A DNA stretch of 64,000 nt, from the NCBI GenBank assembly GCA_021234155.1, contig JAJEKV010000241.1:310001-374000 (forward strand), read 5' to 3'. A program made the translations under genes and the position numbers. This DNA comes from Isoetes taiwanensis. Its lineage: Eukaryota; Streptophyta; Lycopodiopsida; Isoetales; Isoetaceae. The notes below the pieces were generated by a model that was given only the letters and a program-made list of their open reading frames with translations, had not been told where the DNA came from and did no database searches. Shown here piece by piece: positions 52,006 through 62,015 of this stretch. Positions within the stretch are counted from its first letter, which is position 1; each line of letters opens with the position of its first letter.

Positions 52006-52905
52006 CATTCTGGAGTGCTCATTCTATATGGCGCCTTGCTGGTAGGCTTCGCATCTGGAGCTAATGTGATCTCACATTCCACACCCCTATAAGGTGGTAG
52101 CTGCCGGATTTCATCCGGAAATACATCCTTGAACTCTGAAATAAGCCTTGCTATCTGCTTGGGCAATTGATTCCCCTTTGGGTCACTTCCATCCTGATTG
52201 CTTGGCTCAACTGATTCCATCCTCAAGATGTAGTCCACCTTATTCCTTTCTATACTCTTCCTTAGCTGCTTCAAAGAGATACACTGCATGGGAGAAGCTA
52301 CCTTCTTACCTTTCACTATCAATTTGTTGCCGTCTGGTGCCGTCATGGTGACTTCGTTCCGGTCACAATCGATCATGGCTTTGGCTGGCTTCAAGAATTC
52401 CATCCCCACTATAAGATCATATCTTCCAATATCCATGACTTCCGCCCCCATCGGCCACTTAATCCCACTAAGGTCTATGTCAAAGATGATCCTTCTCCCC
52501 TTAGTGTGCCGAATGGCACCGTTTGCCATAGCCACTGGCCTTGGCTTAGACTTCAATACCTTGTTCTTCATTAGGGCAGCCAACCTAGGAGATGCAAAGT
52601 TGTGAGAGCTACCTGTATCTATGAGGACTACATATGGATTACTATTTATGATCCCATCAGCCGCGATGACAGTCGACTGATTTTCAATATCACCTGACTC
52701 AATGTTTGCACATATGTGGCACTCACCATCTATGAAATCCTGGGCCTCATGCTGGTCGTCGTCTTCGTCCGCTTCTGTTGGGGAATCCCAATCCACAAGT
52801 TCTGCCAAGGCTGCCTGCATGACGAATGGACAATCATGCGTTCGGTGCCCTGGCTGGAAGCACCTGAAGCATAGCTTTTTCTCGATACATTCCTGTCTCT
52901 TCTCC
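52006..52905 (-). pseudogene. Gypsy zinc knuckle and aspartic protease
   Basis: A CCHC knuckle CFRCFQPGHRTHDCP lies at about complement 52826-52872, in frame with the 271-codon segment from 52820. The protease shows VLIDTGSSHNFASPRL (about 52580-52630) and VGMEFLKP. A stop or frame change occurs at 52005 at the protease-RT boundary. Confidence 0.88.
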
Positions 52906-52930
52906 TTCGGCAGACTGTCTAGAAGACGCT

Positions 52931-54022
52931 TTAGAGCACTGCCCCCCGATGCATTCTGTGGCTTACGGTCCCCAAAGGCTTTACTCTGACCCTTACCTTG
53001 CTGCTGGCCTCCTGATGGTGTAGCTGCTGATTGCTTACCCTGATATTGCCCCGATCGAGCACGCCTGAACTCTTACCCCTGAAGGTTGACTGTTTCTCTG
53101 CTGGAGTTGCTGGTGCCTCCTCCAAACTTATAGCTTTATCTTCGGCCTCTGCAACTGACCTTGGGTTGATTGCTCTAACAAGCCTCTTGATATTGCTGTT
53201 CAACCCCTCAGTGTAGGTATCCACCGCTTGCCTTTCCGAGACTCCAGGAACATGGAGCCTGAGCCGCATGAATTCTTCTGTATACTTAGCTACTGACAAG
53301 CTACCCTGGTTCAACCTGTAAAACTGCTGGATCTGCCTGCTAGTATGAGATCTTGGCACATAGTGCTTGCGAAAAGCCTTGCTGAAGGTCTTAAATCTGC
53401 AATTGTTCCTCCTCAGCTTGTTGGATTTAGCATACCCCTTCCACCAGATCCTTGTCGGTCCAATGAGGTTAGCTGTAGCAACTTTCCCTATATCCTTGTC
53501 TTTCATGCCGTAGGAGTTGCCAAATTCTTCCATTTCATCAAGCCATGCCTCAGCTTCCATGCCTGATCTGTCTTTCCCTGAGAACTGGCCCAGCTTCCTT
53601 GTCTTCCATACGTTGCTCATAGCACTATCCACCTTTTTCTGGTAGTCATCTGTCTTTCTTGCCCTTTTTCTTGCTCTAGGTGTGTCGGACTGACTGTCGG
53701 AGCTAGAGTTGTCCTCACTGGAAGAACTATCTGATGTGCTGGAGCTAGATGATGATGGGCTCCTGGTTCTCCTTTTCCTTCTCTTATCCATGACGTTCCC
53801 CTGGTTACCCTCCCCTTCCTGCTGAGGGACTTCGTGACCACCTGTTGGACAAGGTGGAGGTGGAGGTAGAGGACCATCTTCCTGCGCATTCATCAGAGGT
53901 GTCGCCCAGTGGATCAGGTGTTGCATCTGGTTCCTCATCTGTACCAGCCTTGCGTTGATTGCCTCTGGTGACATGTCTTGCTCAATGTCTTCTTGTTCTC
54001 TGCCAAACAAGTTCCTTGGCAC
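52931..54022 (-). CDS. Gypsy gag
   Basis: 363 codons starting MPRNLFGREQ. A Ser/Asp-rich basic linker is followed by a Retrotrans_gag-like core (MEAEAWLDEMEEF, TRIWWKGYAK, QFYRLNQGSLSVAKYTEEFM, RLRLHVPG). The C-terminal end is out of frame with the CCHC knuckle, so the frame is lost near 53060-52930. Confidence 0.85.
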   Translation of the reverse strand: MPRNLFGREQEDIEQDMSPEAINARLVQMRNQMQHLIHWATPLMNAQEDGPLPPPPPCPTGGHEVPQQEGEGNQGNVMDKRRKRRTRSPSSSSSSTSDSSSSEDNSSSDSQSDTPRARKRARKTDDYQKKVDSAMSNVWKTRKLGQFSGKDRSGMEAEAWLDEMEEFGNSYGMKDKDIGKVATANLIGPTRIWWKGYAKSNKLRRNNCRFKTFSKAFRKHYVPRSHTSRQIQQFYRLNQGSLSVAKYTEEFMRLRLHVPGVSERQAVDTYTEGLNSNIKRLVRAINPRSVAEAEDKAISLEEAPATPAEKQSTFRGKSSGVLDRGNIRVSNQQLHHQEASSKVRVRVKPLGTVSHRMHRGAVL

Positions 54023-54591
54023 CCAATTGTGTTGTCGGTGCTGGTCTTGGGATCCTGCACCTGAGTTCCTTGCTGCAAGGATTGATCATCAATACACGTT
54101 ATTTGGGTTATATGTTGATCAATCTTACTTGTAATTGAATTATTTTTAGTTATAAAGAAATCATGCGAAGCATTGCATTTATAAAACAGTTAATAGTCAT
54201 TAATACATAGAAGTTACATGGTAGAATAGATATGTACTAGCACAATAGGGTATAAGAAAATATTTAGCACAATTAAAACTTAAGGGAATTTTACAACTAT
54301 TCAATGGCCTCCTGAAAGCTTAAAGAAATTCTTGACATCCCTGAATCGGAGGCCTTTGCCGAGGTTGCGCAAGATGTTCGTTGTCGACCGTCCTTCAAGT
54401 GCTCGGGTCATCTCCAGTTCCGGGAGTTCTGGTGCCGTCGCCGCTACTACTGAAAGTGATGCGTCCCTGAGGTGTCCCCTCGCAAAGTCGAGGCAATGGA
54501 GCGCGACGGACCTCTTGAAAAGGATGATGTGGTCCGCATGGGCGTATATCTTCGAGTGCTGCCCGAAGCCCGAGAGTGCTATGAGAAGCGC
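54023..54591 (-). other. Segment of the right gypsy LTR without match in the left LTR
   Basis: The stretch 54070-54300 is AT-rich. The stretch 54301-54591 is GC-rich and on the minus strand is open for most of a 123-codon frame (SGFGQHSKIYAHADHIILF, then LHCLDFARGHLRD). It looks like captured coding DNA of unknown origin. The true LTR-internal border and primer site could not be fixed. Confidence 0.45.
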
Positions 54592-55595
54592 CCCCAAAAC
54601 GAGAGCCAAGCCGACACTTGCAGCTCTCGAGAGGCAGGGCGGCACCATCGCCCCAGGAGGTGTCGGACCCATGCTCGGCCCTCACGAAGTGACCGACCAT
54701 AAGCCTAGCCCACTATGGGATCCCCCGAAGCCCCCACTCGGCAGGGATCCTCCCTCCACATTGCTTCTAGCCCCGTTGTGTGGTGCTGAGTCACATCATA
54801 GCCCCAATAGCCTGGTGGGCTCCTATGCACAGGCCGCAACTAATAGGAACTAAGGGATCTACTCTAGGAGCATACTACATATGGCCCTAGGTCTCTACCC
54901 CCCTTCCCAATACAAGAGGAGCAAACATGATCAACCATCATCACATAATCATCATATCATGAGAATAATCATAAGAACATCTAAACCTAATCATACAAAT
55001 CTAACTAATGGTTAGGGTTGATTGATTAGGGTTCAGGATGATGAATACGGGTTCTAGGATGGCTCTACCCTAGATACAAGATACTAGCACATCTGGAATG
55101 CTAATTCCAGATGAACTATCATAACTACTACCCTACATACCTGCTTCCGAAGCTCTCCCTCCAGATCCGGGTGTCTCCATGGTCTTCGACTCACGCATCT
55201 TGCTCTTGCTCCAAGAACGGGTCTACCCTACGGGGGCTGCTGCACCAATCTATGCCACAACAAACGATGTTCGAAACGGGGTTTCGAACGAGTAGATGAG
55301 TCTCTGAGAGCTAGGGCTGGAAAGAGGCCTAGGGTTAGGGTTTCCACTAATATAAGTTAGGTCCACCTAGGATGCCACGTGGCACCAATAGGGTGAGTCC
55401 TGTGTGGCGGGTGCCCAATAGGTTAAGGCCACGTGGAAAATGGTCTTAACCTATGGTTGGCTAAGTTATGCGAATAACTTAGTCATGCCCCTTAGTGCCA
55501 CAATCCATGGTATACAAGACTATGAACTTAGGCTTGTATAGTGACGGGTCCAGGAATATACGTATTTATGGCGTATATTCCCCTGGAACGTCACA
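54592..55595 (-). mobile_element. Gypsy 5' LTR (right), part shared with the left LTR
   Basis: 54663-55595 matches 47546-48478 with roughly eight to ten differences by eye, several clustered near 55195. Ends CGTCACA at the target duplication. Confidence 0.9.
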
Positions 55596-55600
55596 GAAAC

Positions 55601-55786
55601 CCATTCTTATTCTTGGTCGTAGGAGCAGCTTGTTTTTCTCATTGTATACCATTGACAATATAATGAACCATTGAGGTTTAAAGGTTCAATACAAAGAGTT
55701 GAGGTTTAAATGCTCTAGTAGTCTTTGGAATTTATTCTTCAAAGTGGTGTCTTGCATTTGTGATTGATTGTTCTCAAATACTCACA
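55601..55786 (+). mobile_element. Copia 5' LTR, right part
   Basis: Resumes with ccattcttattcttgg and ends tactcaca, followed by the primer site. Confidence 0.95.
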
Positions 55787-55788
55787 TT

Positions 55789-55800
55789 TGGTATCAGAGC
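55789..55800 (+). promoter_or_regulatory. Copia primer-binding site
   Basis: TGGTATCAGAGC, complementary to initiator tRNA-Met, two bases after the LTR. Confidence 0.95.
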
Positions 55801-55806
55801 AGGAAA

Positions 55807-58800
55807 ATGGCCAGCAGATTTGGTGCAAATCTGCTTAGCACAGTGGATGTCTATTCAGGGGGACCTGGATTTCAAGTTTGGAAGGATCCAATTAAGCACA
55901 TCCTAGAGGTGGAAGAATTATGGGATCTAATCGATCCAAAAGGAGGAGCATTTGCTCAAACTGGTGCAGAGAGTAGCACACCTGCAAGGTCTGCTACTGG
56001 AGGAGGTGGTGCAACTCAATCTTATGCTGCAGCTGCAGGTTTTGGAAGCTCAGGAAGTACACCATCTGGGGGAACATCTCCAGCAGTAAGCAGTGGAGCT
56101 GGGAGATCTATGTATGCAAGGACAAAGGAGGCTCAAGGGATCATCGCCTGCAAGGTTAGTCCCACCATTAGGTTGAAATTAAGAAACATGACTCCTAGAG
56201 AAATGTGGAGGTTTTTACTCAAAAATTATGAAGAGAAAAGTTCATCCCAAATAGATCTTTTAGAGAATGAGTTAAGAAATCTCAAACTGAGAGAAGACAA
56301 AGATGTTTCAGAATTCTTTAATACCTTTAACAACATAGTGGCAGACCTCAGTGGAGCAGGAGTAAGTCTTTCAAAAAGATATCAGGTTCTTGCAATTGCT
56401 AGGTCCATTGGAGAGAATGAACAGCTGGCCATGTTTATTAGAAACATGGCCAAAACCAGAGAAGAGGCGGAAAATATTCTGCGGACAGAGGCTGAGCAAA
56501 AGAAAATGTTCAAGGGAGAGGATGATGAAGCATCCGAAATTTTATTTGCTGGAAAGAAGAGAGGAGAAAAGGGAGTTTGCTTTCATTGTCAAGAATCAGG
56601 CCACTTTAAAAATAATTGTCCCAAATTAAACAAAGAATATAATTGTTATAATTGTGGAGGCAAGGGACATATAGCTGCAAAATGCCCTACTCCAAAGGAT
56701 TATAACAAAAAGGGAACTGGAAGTTCAAATAAAGGAGGAAAGCCAAACTATAAGGGTCGAGGAGGAAAGAAGCATGCTGGCACATATGTTGCCAAGGAGC
56801 AATCAGAAAAGGAGGAGTCAGAAGATGAAGATGAGGTAAAATTTGCTTTTGCAATACTTGATAAAAGAGAAACTAATCACAAGTCTGATGTACTTGTAGT
56901 TGATAGTGGAGCTGAAAGATTAGTAATTCAATCTACTGATCTTCTCAAGAATGTTGGAGGCACAAACTCAAAGAATATCCAAGTTGGAAATGGAAAACTC
57001 CAACACATTGAAGGGAAAGGATTACTGCAATTGACAGATTTGCAAGGGCAAATAGTGGATATTGAAAATGTGCTATGTGTCCCAACTATTATCAAAAATC
57101 TTATATCAGTTAGTCAACTAGTTGATCTTGGTTATAGAATCACATTTGATTCAAAAGGTTGTAATATTTTCCTTGGGAATGAATTGAAGTTTTATGCAAA
57201 ACGTGTTGGAAACTTGTTCCAAATGAACAATATACAATGTGATATGATAAATGATGTGCATGCTTCTGAAACTGAAATATGGCACAGTAGATTAGCACAT
57301 ACTCATTGGAGTAACATTAATTACATGGCCAAGAAAGGATGGCTTGATTGTAGTGAAGTAAATCCAGAGAAACTTGTTTGTGAAGGATGTATGCTGGGAA
57401 AGCTGAACAGACTTCCATTTCACAGAAGGAAAAAAAGGGCAAATGAACCATTAGAATTAGTTCACACAGATCTCTGTGGACCAATGAGCATCAGAGGGAG
57501 AACAAGGAAAAGATATTTTATATCTTTTATAGACGATTTCAGCAGATTTTGTAAAGTATACTGTCTGGAAAAAAAGTCTCAAGCTCTTATTGCTTTTAAA
57601 CAATATGTCAGTGAAGTTGAAAGGGAAACAGGGAAAAAGGTGAAGTGTGTAAGGTTTGATAGAGGGGGGGAATACCTATCAACCAAATTTAAGCTATATT
57701 GCATTGCAAATGGAATCAAAAGGCAAATGACATGTAGGTACAGCCCACAACAAAATGGAGTTGTTGAACGAAAAAATAGGACAGTAATGGATGTTGTGAG
57801 ATCCATGATTAAACACTCTGGCATGCCTAACTACCTTTGGGAAGAAGCCCTCAAGACTGCCATAATGATTCAAAACAAACTCCCTGCCTCAAGTCTCAAA
57901 ATAAACACTCCAGAACTTTTATGGTCAAATGACAGAACTAAGCCAGATTTCAGTATGCTAAAAACATATGGTTGTTTAACCTATGTTCATGTACCTACAG
58001 AGCTAAGGAAGAAGTTAGATGACAAAGCTCAAATTGGATACTTGGTGGGATATGACAGTGAGTCCAAAGGGTACAGGTTTTTTATCCTAGAAGACAAGTC
58101 TATAGTAATAAGCAGAGATGTCCAGTTTAAAGAGGATGTTCTATATAAGGACAGAAATACAGATAAAGCAAATACACCTAAGGAAAATACTAAAGACAGC
58201 TCTGGAAAATTCTCACAGTCTACAGGGTATGAGTCAGATGAGGATGATAAAATTGATGGTCAAAACCAAATTGAGAATGGAACTCAAAACAGTCTGGAAC
58301 ATGGCAGTACCGAAAACATTCCACTCAAAAGGAGGAAGACACAAGCAGAGAAACTCTTAGAAGAGGCTGGAATAGACACAAAAACATATGGTAGAGACAA
58401 TGCTGGCAGGAGCAGAAGGCTAGACAGAATTGAAACAGAAGAGATTGAGGAGGAAATTGAGCAAGTTATGGCAATACTAGAAGACAAAAGGATTCCACAA
58501 ACTTATGAGGATGTTTTGACATCTGCAGAAAAGGATAAATGGCTGCATGCAATGGAGGAGGAATTAAACTCATTCAAAACAACTGAAACTTATGAAATGA
58601 GAGATTTGCCAAATGGAAAAACAGCTATAGGAAGCAAATGGATCTTTAAGATCAAAACAAGTGCTGATGGCAGTCAAAAATTCAAGGCCAGATTAGTAGC
58701 AACGGGGTTCACTCAAAGGAAGGGGAGAGACTTTGATGAAACTTACTCTCCAATCGTCAAATTGACAAGTGTGGGACTGTTATTGGCTTTGGCAAATGCA

Positions 58801-60042
58801 TGGAACTTAGAACTACATCACATGGATGTTAAGACTGCTTTTTTAAATGCTAAATTAGAAGAAGATATCTACATGAAGCCACCAGCAGGGATTGAAGTTG
58901 AAAGCAACAAAGTTTGGAAGCTAAAGCGTGCAGTATATGGTCTCAAACAAGCACCCAGGGAATGGTACCATTGTATAGACAATTTTCTCAGGGAACAAAA
59001 CTTTGAAAAACTTAAGAATGATGGGAATTTGTACATATTCAGGGATGAATCCAAATATTGCATTATTGCTCTATATGTGGACGATTGCATTATGGGTGCT
59101 AATTGTCTTGATGTGTTAAATCACTGCAAAAACATGCTGAAGAAACGGTTTCATATGACTGACCTTGGAGAACTACAGAAATTTTTAGGGATTGAAGTGG
59201 CAAGGAACAGGGAAAAACAAGAACTTTGGCTAAAACAGAGCAAGCATATAGATAATATGTTGGCAAGGTTCAACCTTACTGAAGCAAACATTGTGAAAAC
59301 ACCTATGGTACCAGGGCACAAACTGACAGCAGACATAGAAATGAATGAGTCAGAAATAAAAGAAATGGAGGACATACCTTACAGGGCTCTTATAGGTTGC
59401 CTATTGTATTTATCAAATAACACTCGGCCAGATATAGCATACGCAGTGAACATTTTAAGCAGAAGGTGCCACAACCCCAGCAAAACTCATTGGATAGCAG
59501 GAAAAAGAATTTTGAGGTATCTAAAAGGTACTAGAGATTTTGGAATTAAGTTTGACAGTTCTAACTTAAACTTGGAAGCCTATAGTGATGCTGACTGGGC
59601 AGGAGATTTGAGCATGAGGAAATCAACCTCTGGCTATGTTATTTTCTTAGCAGGAGGACCTATTTCTTGGAGAACAAAAAAACAAAATGCTATAGCAATG
59701 TCTTCTGCAGAAGCAGAATATTCAGCTGCCTCTTTAGCTTCAAAAGAAATAGTGTGGCTCAGGAGACTTCTAGAAGAACTTGGTTGTATTCAAAATGAGG
59801 CAACAAAAATCCTAACTGACAGTCAAAGCTGTATGGCAATTGTGAAAAATCTAGTAGAGCATGAAAGGACCAAGCATATAGAGTTGTCAATACATTTTAT
59901 CAGGGATCTGGCCAGCAGGGGATACATACAAATGGAATACATCAACACCTCTAACCAAGTGGCAGACGTGTTCACTAAAGCTCTAACTGAAAACAAGTTC
60001 TCAAAGTTCAGGGATTGTCTAAATGTTTGGTCAGCAACTTAA
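55807..60042 (+). CDS. Ty1/copia gag-pol polyprotein, intact
   Basis: 1,411 residues from ATG 55807 (MASRFGANLL), just after the primer site. The frame is open further upstream into the LTR, but this start fits the family. Order: gag core (about residues 20-230), two CCHC knuckles (CFHCQESGHFKNNCP, CYNCGGKGHIAAKCP), aspartic protease (VVDSGAE), GAG-pre-integrase (WHSRLAHTHWSNINYM, CEGCMLGK), integrase core (HTDLCGP, RFDRGGEY, SPQQNGVVERKN), RT (KWIFKIK, MDVKTAFLNAKLEED, VYGLKQAPREWY, YVDDCIMG) and RNase H (AYSDADWAGD, SSAEAEYSA, DSQSC, RTKHIELSIHF). Normal copia length with all catalytic residues visible. Confidence 0.97.
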   Translation: MASRFGANLLSTVDVYSGGPGFQVWKDPIKHILEVEELWDLIDPKGGAFAQTGAESSTPARSATGGGGATQSYAAAAGFGSSGSTPSGGTSPAVSSGAGRSMYARTKEAQGIIACKVSPTIRLKLRNMTPREMWRFLLKNYEEKSSSQIDLLENELRNLKLREDKDVSEFFNTFNNIVADLSGAGVSLSKRYQVLAIARSIGENEQLAMFIRNMAKTREEAENILRTEAEQKKMFKGEDDEASEILFAGKKRGEKGVCFHCQESGHFKNNCPKLNKEYNCYNCGGKGHIAAKCPTPKDYNKKGTGSSNKGGKPNYKGRGGKKHAGTYVAKEQSEKEESEDEDEVKFAFAILDKRETNHKSDVLVVDSGAERLVIQSTDLLKNVGGTNSKNIQVGNGKLQHIEGKGLLQLTDLQGQIVDIENVLCVPTIIKNLISVSQLVDLGYRITFDSKGCNIFLGNELKFYAKRVGNLFQMNNIQCDMINDVHASETEIWHSRLAHTHWSNINYMAKKGWLDCSEVNPEKLVCEGCMLGKLNRLPFHRRKKRANEPLELVHTDLCGPMSIRGRTRKRYFISFIDDFSRFCKVYCLEKKSQALIAFKQYVSEVERETGKKVKCVRFDRGGEYLSTKFKLYCIANGIKRQMTCRYSPQQNGVVERKNRTVMDVVRSMIKHSGMPNYLWEEALKTAIMIQNKLPASSLKINTPELLWSNDRTKPDFSMLKTYGCLTYVHVPTELRKKLDDKAQIGYLVGYDSESKGYRFFILEDKSIVISRDVQFKEDVLYKDRNTDKANTPKENTKDSSGKFSQSTGYESDEDDKIDGQNQIENGTQNSLEHGSTENIPLKRRKTQAEKLLEEAGIDTKTYGRDNAGRSRRLDRIETEEIEEEIEQVMAILEDKRIPQTYEDVLTSAEKDKWLHAMEEELNSFKTTETYEMRDLPNGKTAIGSKWIFKIKTSADGSQKFKARLVATGFTQRKGRDFDETYSPIVKLTSVGLLLALANAWNLELHHMDVKTAFLNAKLEEDIYMKPPAGIEVESNKVWKLKRAVYGLKQAPREWYHCIDNFLREQNFEKLKNDGNLYIFRDESKYCIIALYVDDCIMGANCLDVLNHCKNMLKKRFHMTDLGELQKFLGIEVARNREKQELWLKQSKHIDNMLARFNLTEANIVKTPMVPGHKLTADIEMNESEIKEMEDIPYRALIGCLLYLSNNTRPDIAYAVNILSRRCHNPSKTHWIAGKRILRYLKGTRDFGIKFDSSNLNLEAYSDADWAGDLSMRKSTSGYVIFLAGGPISWRTKKQNAIAMSSAEAEYSAASLASKEIVWLRRLLEELGCIQNEATKILTDSQSCMAIVKNLVEHERTKHIELSIHFIRDLASRGYIQMEYINTSNQVADVFTKALTENKFSKFRDCLNVWSAT

Positions 60043-60071
60043 ATATTCTTCTTAATCACAGACATATATGA

Positions 60072-60082
60072 TAAAGGAGGAA
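60072..60082 (+). promoter_or_regulatory. Copia polypurine tract
   Basis: aaaggaggaa directly before the 3' LTR. Confidence 0.85.
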
Positions 60083-60633
60083 TGTTGGGAATAAACTTGA
60101 GTTATCATACATGTCTAGAGGGTTCTTCAGAGAAATCCAGGAGAAGGTCACAGAATCAAACAGGTCTACAGTTGCAGAGATATCCATGGATAAAGTCTTG
60201 ACCTAAGGTATGATATTGTGCTAAGTTTATTTTATTAACTTAGCCTATTCCAATGGTTCAAAAGAGCCGATTCTTGTTCTCATGAATGTGGGATAAATGA
60301 TAGTATTTTCTGGAGGGAACGAGGCCGACCGATCCGGCACCGAACACCGAATGTGATTGCTAACCGATCGGATTTGCCTCCTTTAAATAGTGATGAAGAT
60401 TAGATGCAGAGGAGGACCGGAAGCAGATTGATTCTGTAGGGGGAAACCCATTCTTATTCTTGGTCGTAGGAGCAGCTTGTTTTTCTCATTGTATACCATT
60501 GACAATATAATGAACCATTGAGGTTTAAAGGTTCAATAGAAAGAGTTGAGGTTTAAATGCTCTAGTAGTCTTTGGAATTTATTCTTCAAAGTGGTGTCTT
60601 GCATTTGTGATTGATTGTTCTCAAATACTCACA
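60083..60633 (+). mobile_element. Copia 3' LTR (551 bp)
   Basis: Uninterrupted TGTTGGG...CTCACA. It differs from the joined 5' LTR at two positions seen by eye (gacctaagg against gaactaagg, and caatagaaag against caatacaaag). Confidence 0.95.
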
Positions 60634-60906
60634 ACATCTTCAAACTCTCCTGAGATTCCAGTAGTCACATCGGATTTGATGCCGTTACAGGTTCAATGTG
60701 GTTAGCCTCTTAAGCAGAGCCTTCTCTCCTTTTACTTATCTAGTATGGAGTAAGCACATGGTGTCGCAGGCTCGTGTTCCAGCAGCACCCTCTTGTGCTT
60801 ATACAACTAGATGAGAAATGTTCATTTTGTACGTATTCTTGCTGATTAATAAACTTTTTTGTTCGTCCTTCAAAAAAAAAAAAAAAAAAAAAAAATCATG
60901 CTTGCT

Positions 60907-62015
60907 TGAATTTAATTCAAGGAATTGTTTATGGCATCATGAATTTTAGTTCATGATGATTGATTTGGTTCTTTGTATATAAACTTATATTAAATTATTA
61001 ACTTGATAACTTTTGGATCCAATACCCCTTTACTAGTTGGATTAGTAATTAATATGGTTAGGAGTACTTGATAGCAGTACTAGGGTACTGCAAGGGGTCT
61101 CCATGTTACCATTATCATAGTATAAGTTGATAACATAGGACCATTGCCAAAAGGACATGGGGTGCCTTTTTGTACAATACTGGGTAATGTGCTTCTGCTT
61201 GCTAGGTTATTGCGGTATCAGTGGCATGTGGTTGCATGTTAGGGCTTAACCAAATCCTTGAAGGGAATTGGTGACGACTATGTTATTATTGACTTGAAGA
61301 GCCAATAGAGCACAATCTAGGGTCCGTGCTAGAAGTTCACAATAATTGGGAATTGTTGAGGTGGACTTCATACTGATCCCTATGTGGTGCTAGGGCTCTA
61401 ATTCTGTGGGAGTTTTGGGGTCTAGTACGTACGTGTTAGGACTTAGCAGTTTAAAAAACTGTGCTTTGGAAGCAGAACTTTTATTAGGACCCCGGGAGTC
61501 TTGAACAGTTATGGACATGGTGGAATCTAGGATTCCATGGTGAGGATAAAAGCCCAAACATGTGGTATCTACCATGATAGTAGGTCAAGTCATCATACTT
61601 GGTAATGGTTGCAATGACCCCGTATGGATATATGTCTGTGCAATTGATGCCAGCCATATTGATACTCGATATTTCTAGCTTAACATCCGAGATGGTAAGA
61701 GATGGATGGGTCTGTCAATTGAGCATAAAAGACCGTTGATGCTACTTAAGAATGTGCAATCATTTTAGTTATTACCCCAAAGGTTTTGTGGACATTCTTG
61801 AGTCTAACCTCGAGAGGGCTTTGTTTCTTATGCAAGGTATTGTGTAATACTATGAGGGCTTTTATTAAGCAATGCGTGAACCAAGATATTTTGGTTTAAG
61901 AGATTCAACCAATGTGTCCGCAATTGGATTGTGGACGGTGTGGATAATTAGAATATGTTATGGAAATTTAAGTAGGTGTTTGTTGTTCATTTCCTTCCTG
62001 GGGGGAGAGGGAGAA
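60907..62015 (+). other. Internal non-coding part of the old LTR element, continued
   Basis: About 1.1 kb with no frame of note. A purine tract ggggggagagggagaa (62000-62015) lies where a polypurine tract would be expected. It may be a large non-coding derivative element or a fully decayed one. Confidence 0.5.

Larger units (their letters stand above)
46577..55595 (-). mobile_element. Chromodomain Ty3/gypsy element inside the copia LTR (9.0 kb)
   Basis: The ends are TGTGACG...CGTCACA, with target duplication GAAAC at 46572-46576 and 55596-55600. Coding parts are on the minus strand, so the left LTR is the 3' LTR and the right is the 5' LTR. Order of domains in the minus direction: gag, CCHC, protease, RT, RNase H, integrase, chromodomain. 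The LTRs share about 0.93 kb plus a 60-bp segment but are otherwise mosaic. Confidence 0.92.
46212..60633 (+). mobile_element. Ty1/copia element, intact, with a gypsy element inside its 5' LTR
   Basis: Target duplication ACATC at 46207-46211 and 60634-60638. The 5' LTR is split (46212-46576 and 55601-55786) and joins to 551 bp, exactly the length of the 3' LTR (60083-60633). The two differ by two substitutions as read by eye. Met-tRNA primer site 55789-55800, polypurine tract 60072-60082. The long polyprotein frame is open, so the element is young and may be competent apart from its interrupted 5' LTR. Confidence 0.95.
44760..60906 (+). mobile_element. Poly(A)-tailed retroposon, split by nested elements
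   Basis: Exact 11-bp direct repeats TCATGCTTGCT lie at 44760-44770 and 60896-60906. The right copy directly follows a poly(A) run (60872-60895), which follows an attaataaa signal at 60847-60855. Without the inner copia insertion the retroposon is about 1.7 kb (44771-46211 plus 60639-60895). This is the mark of LINE-machinery insertion. It is either a 5'-truncated or internally deleted LINE, or a retrocopy. Confidence 0.85.

Noticed and set aside
57579-57824. Minus-strand frames inside the copia polyprotein
   Set aside because: Shadows of the intact plus-strand gene.
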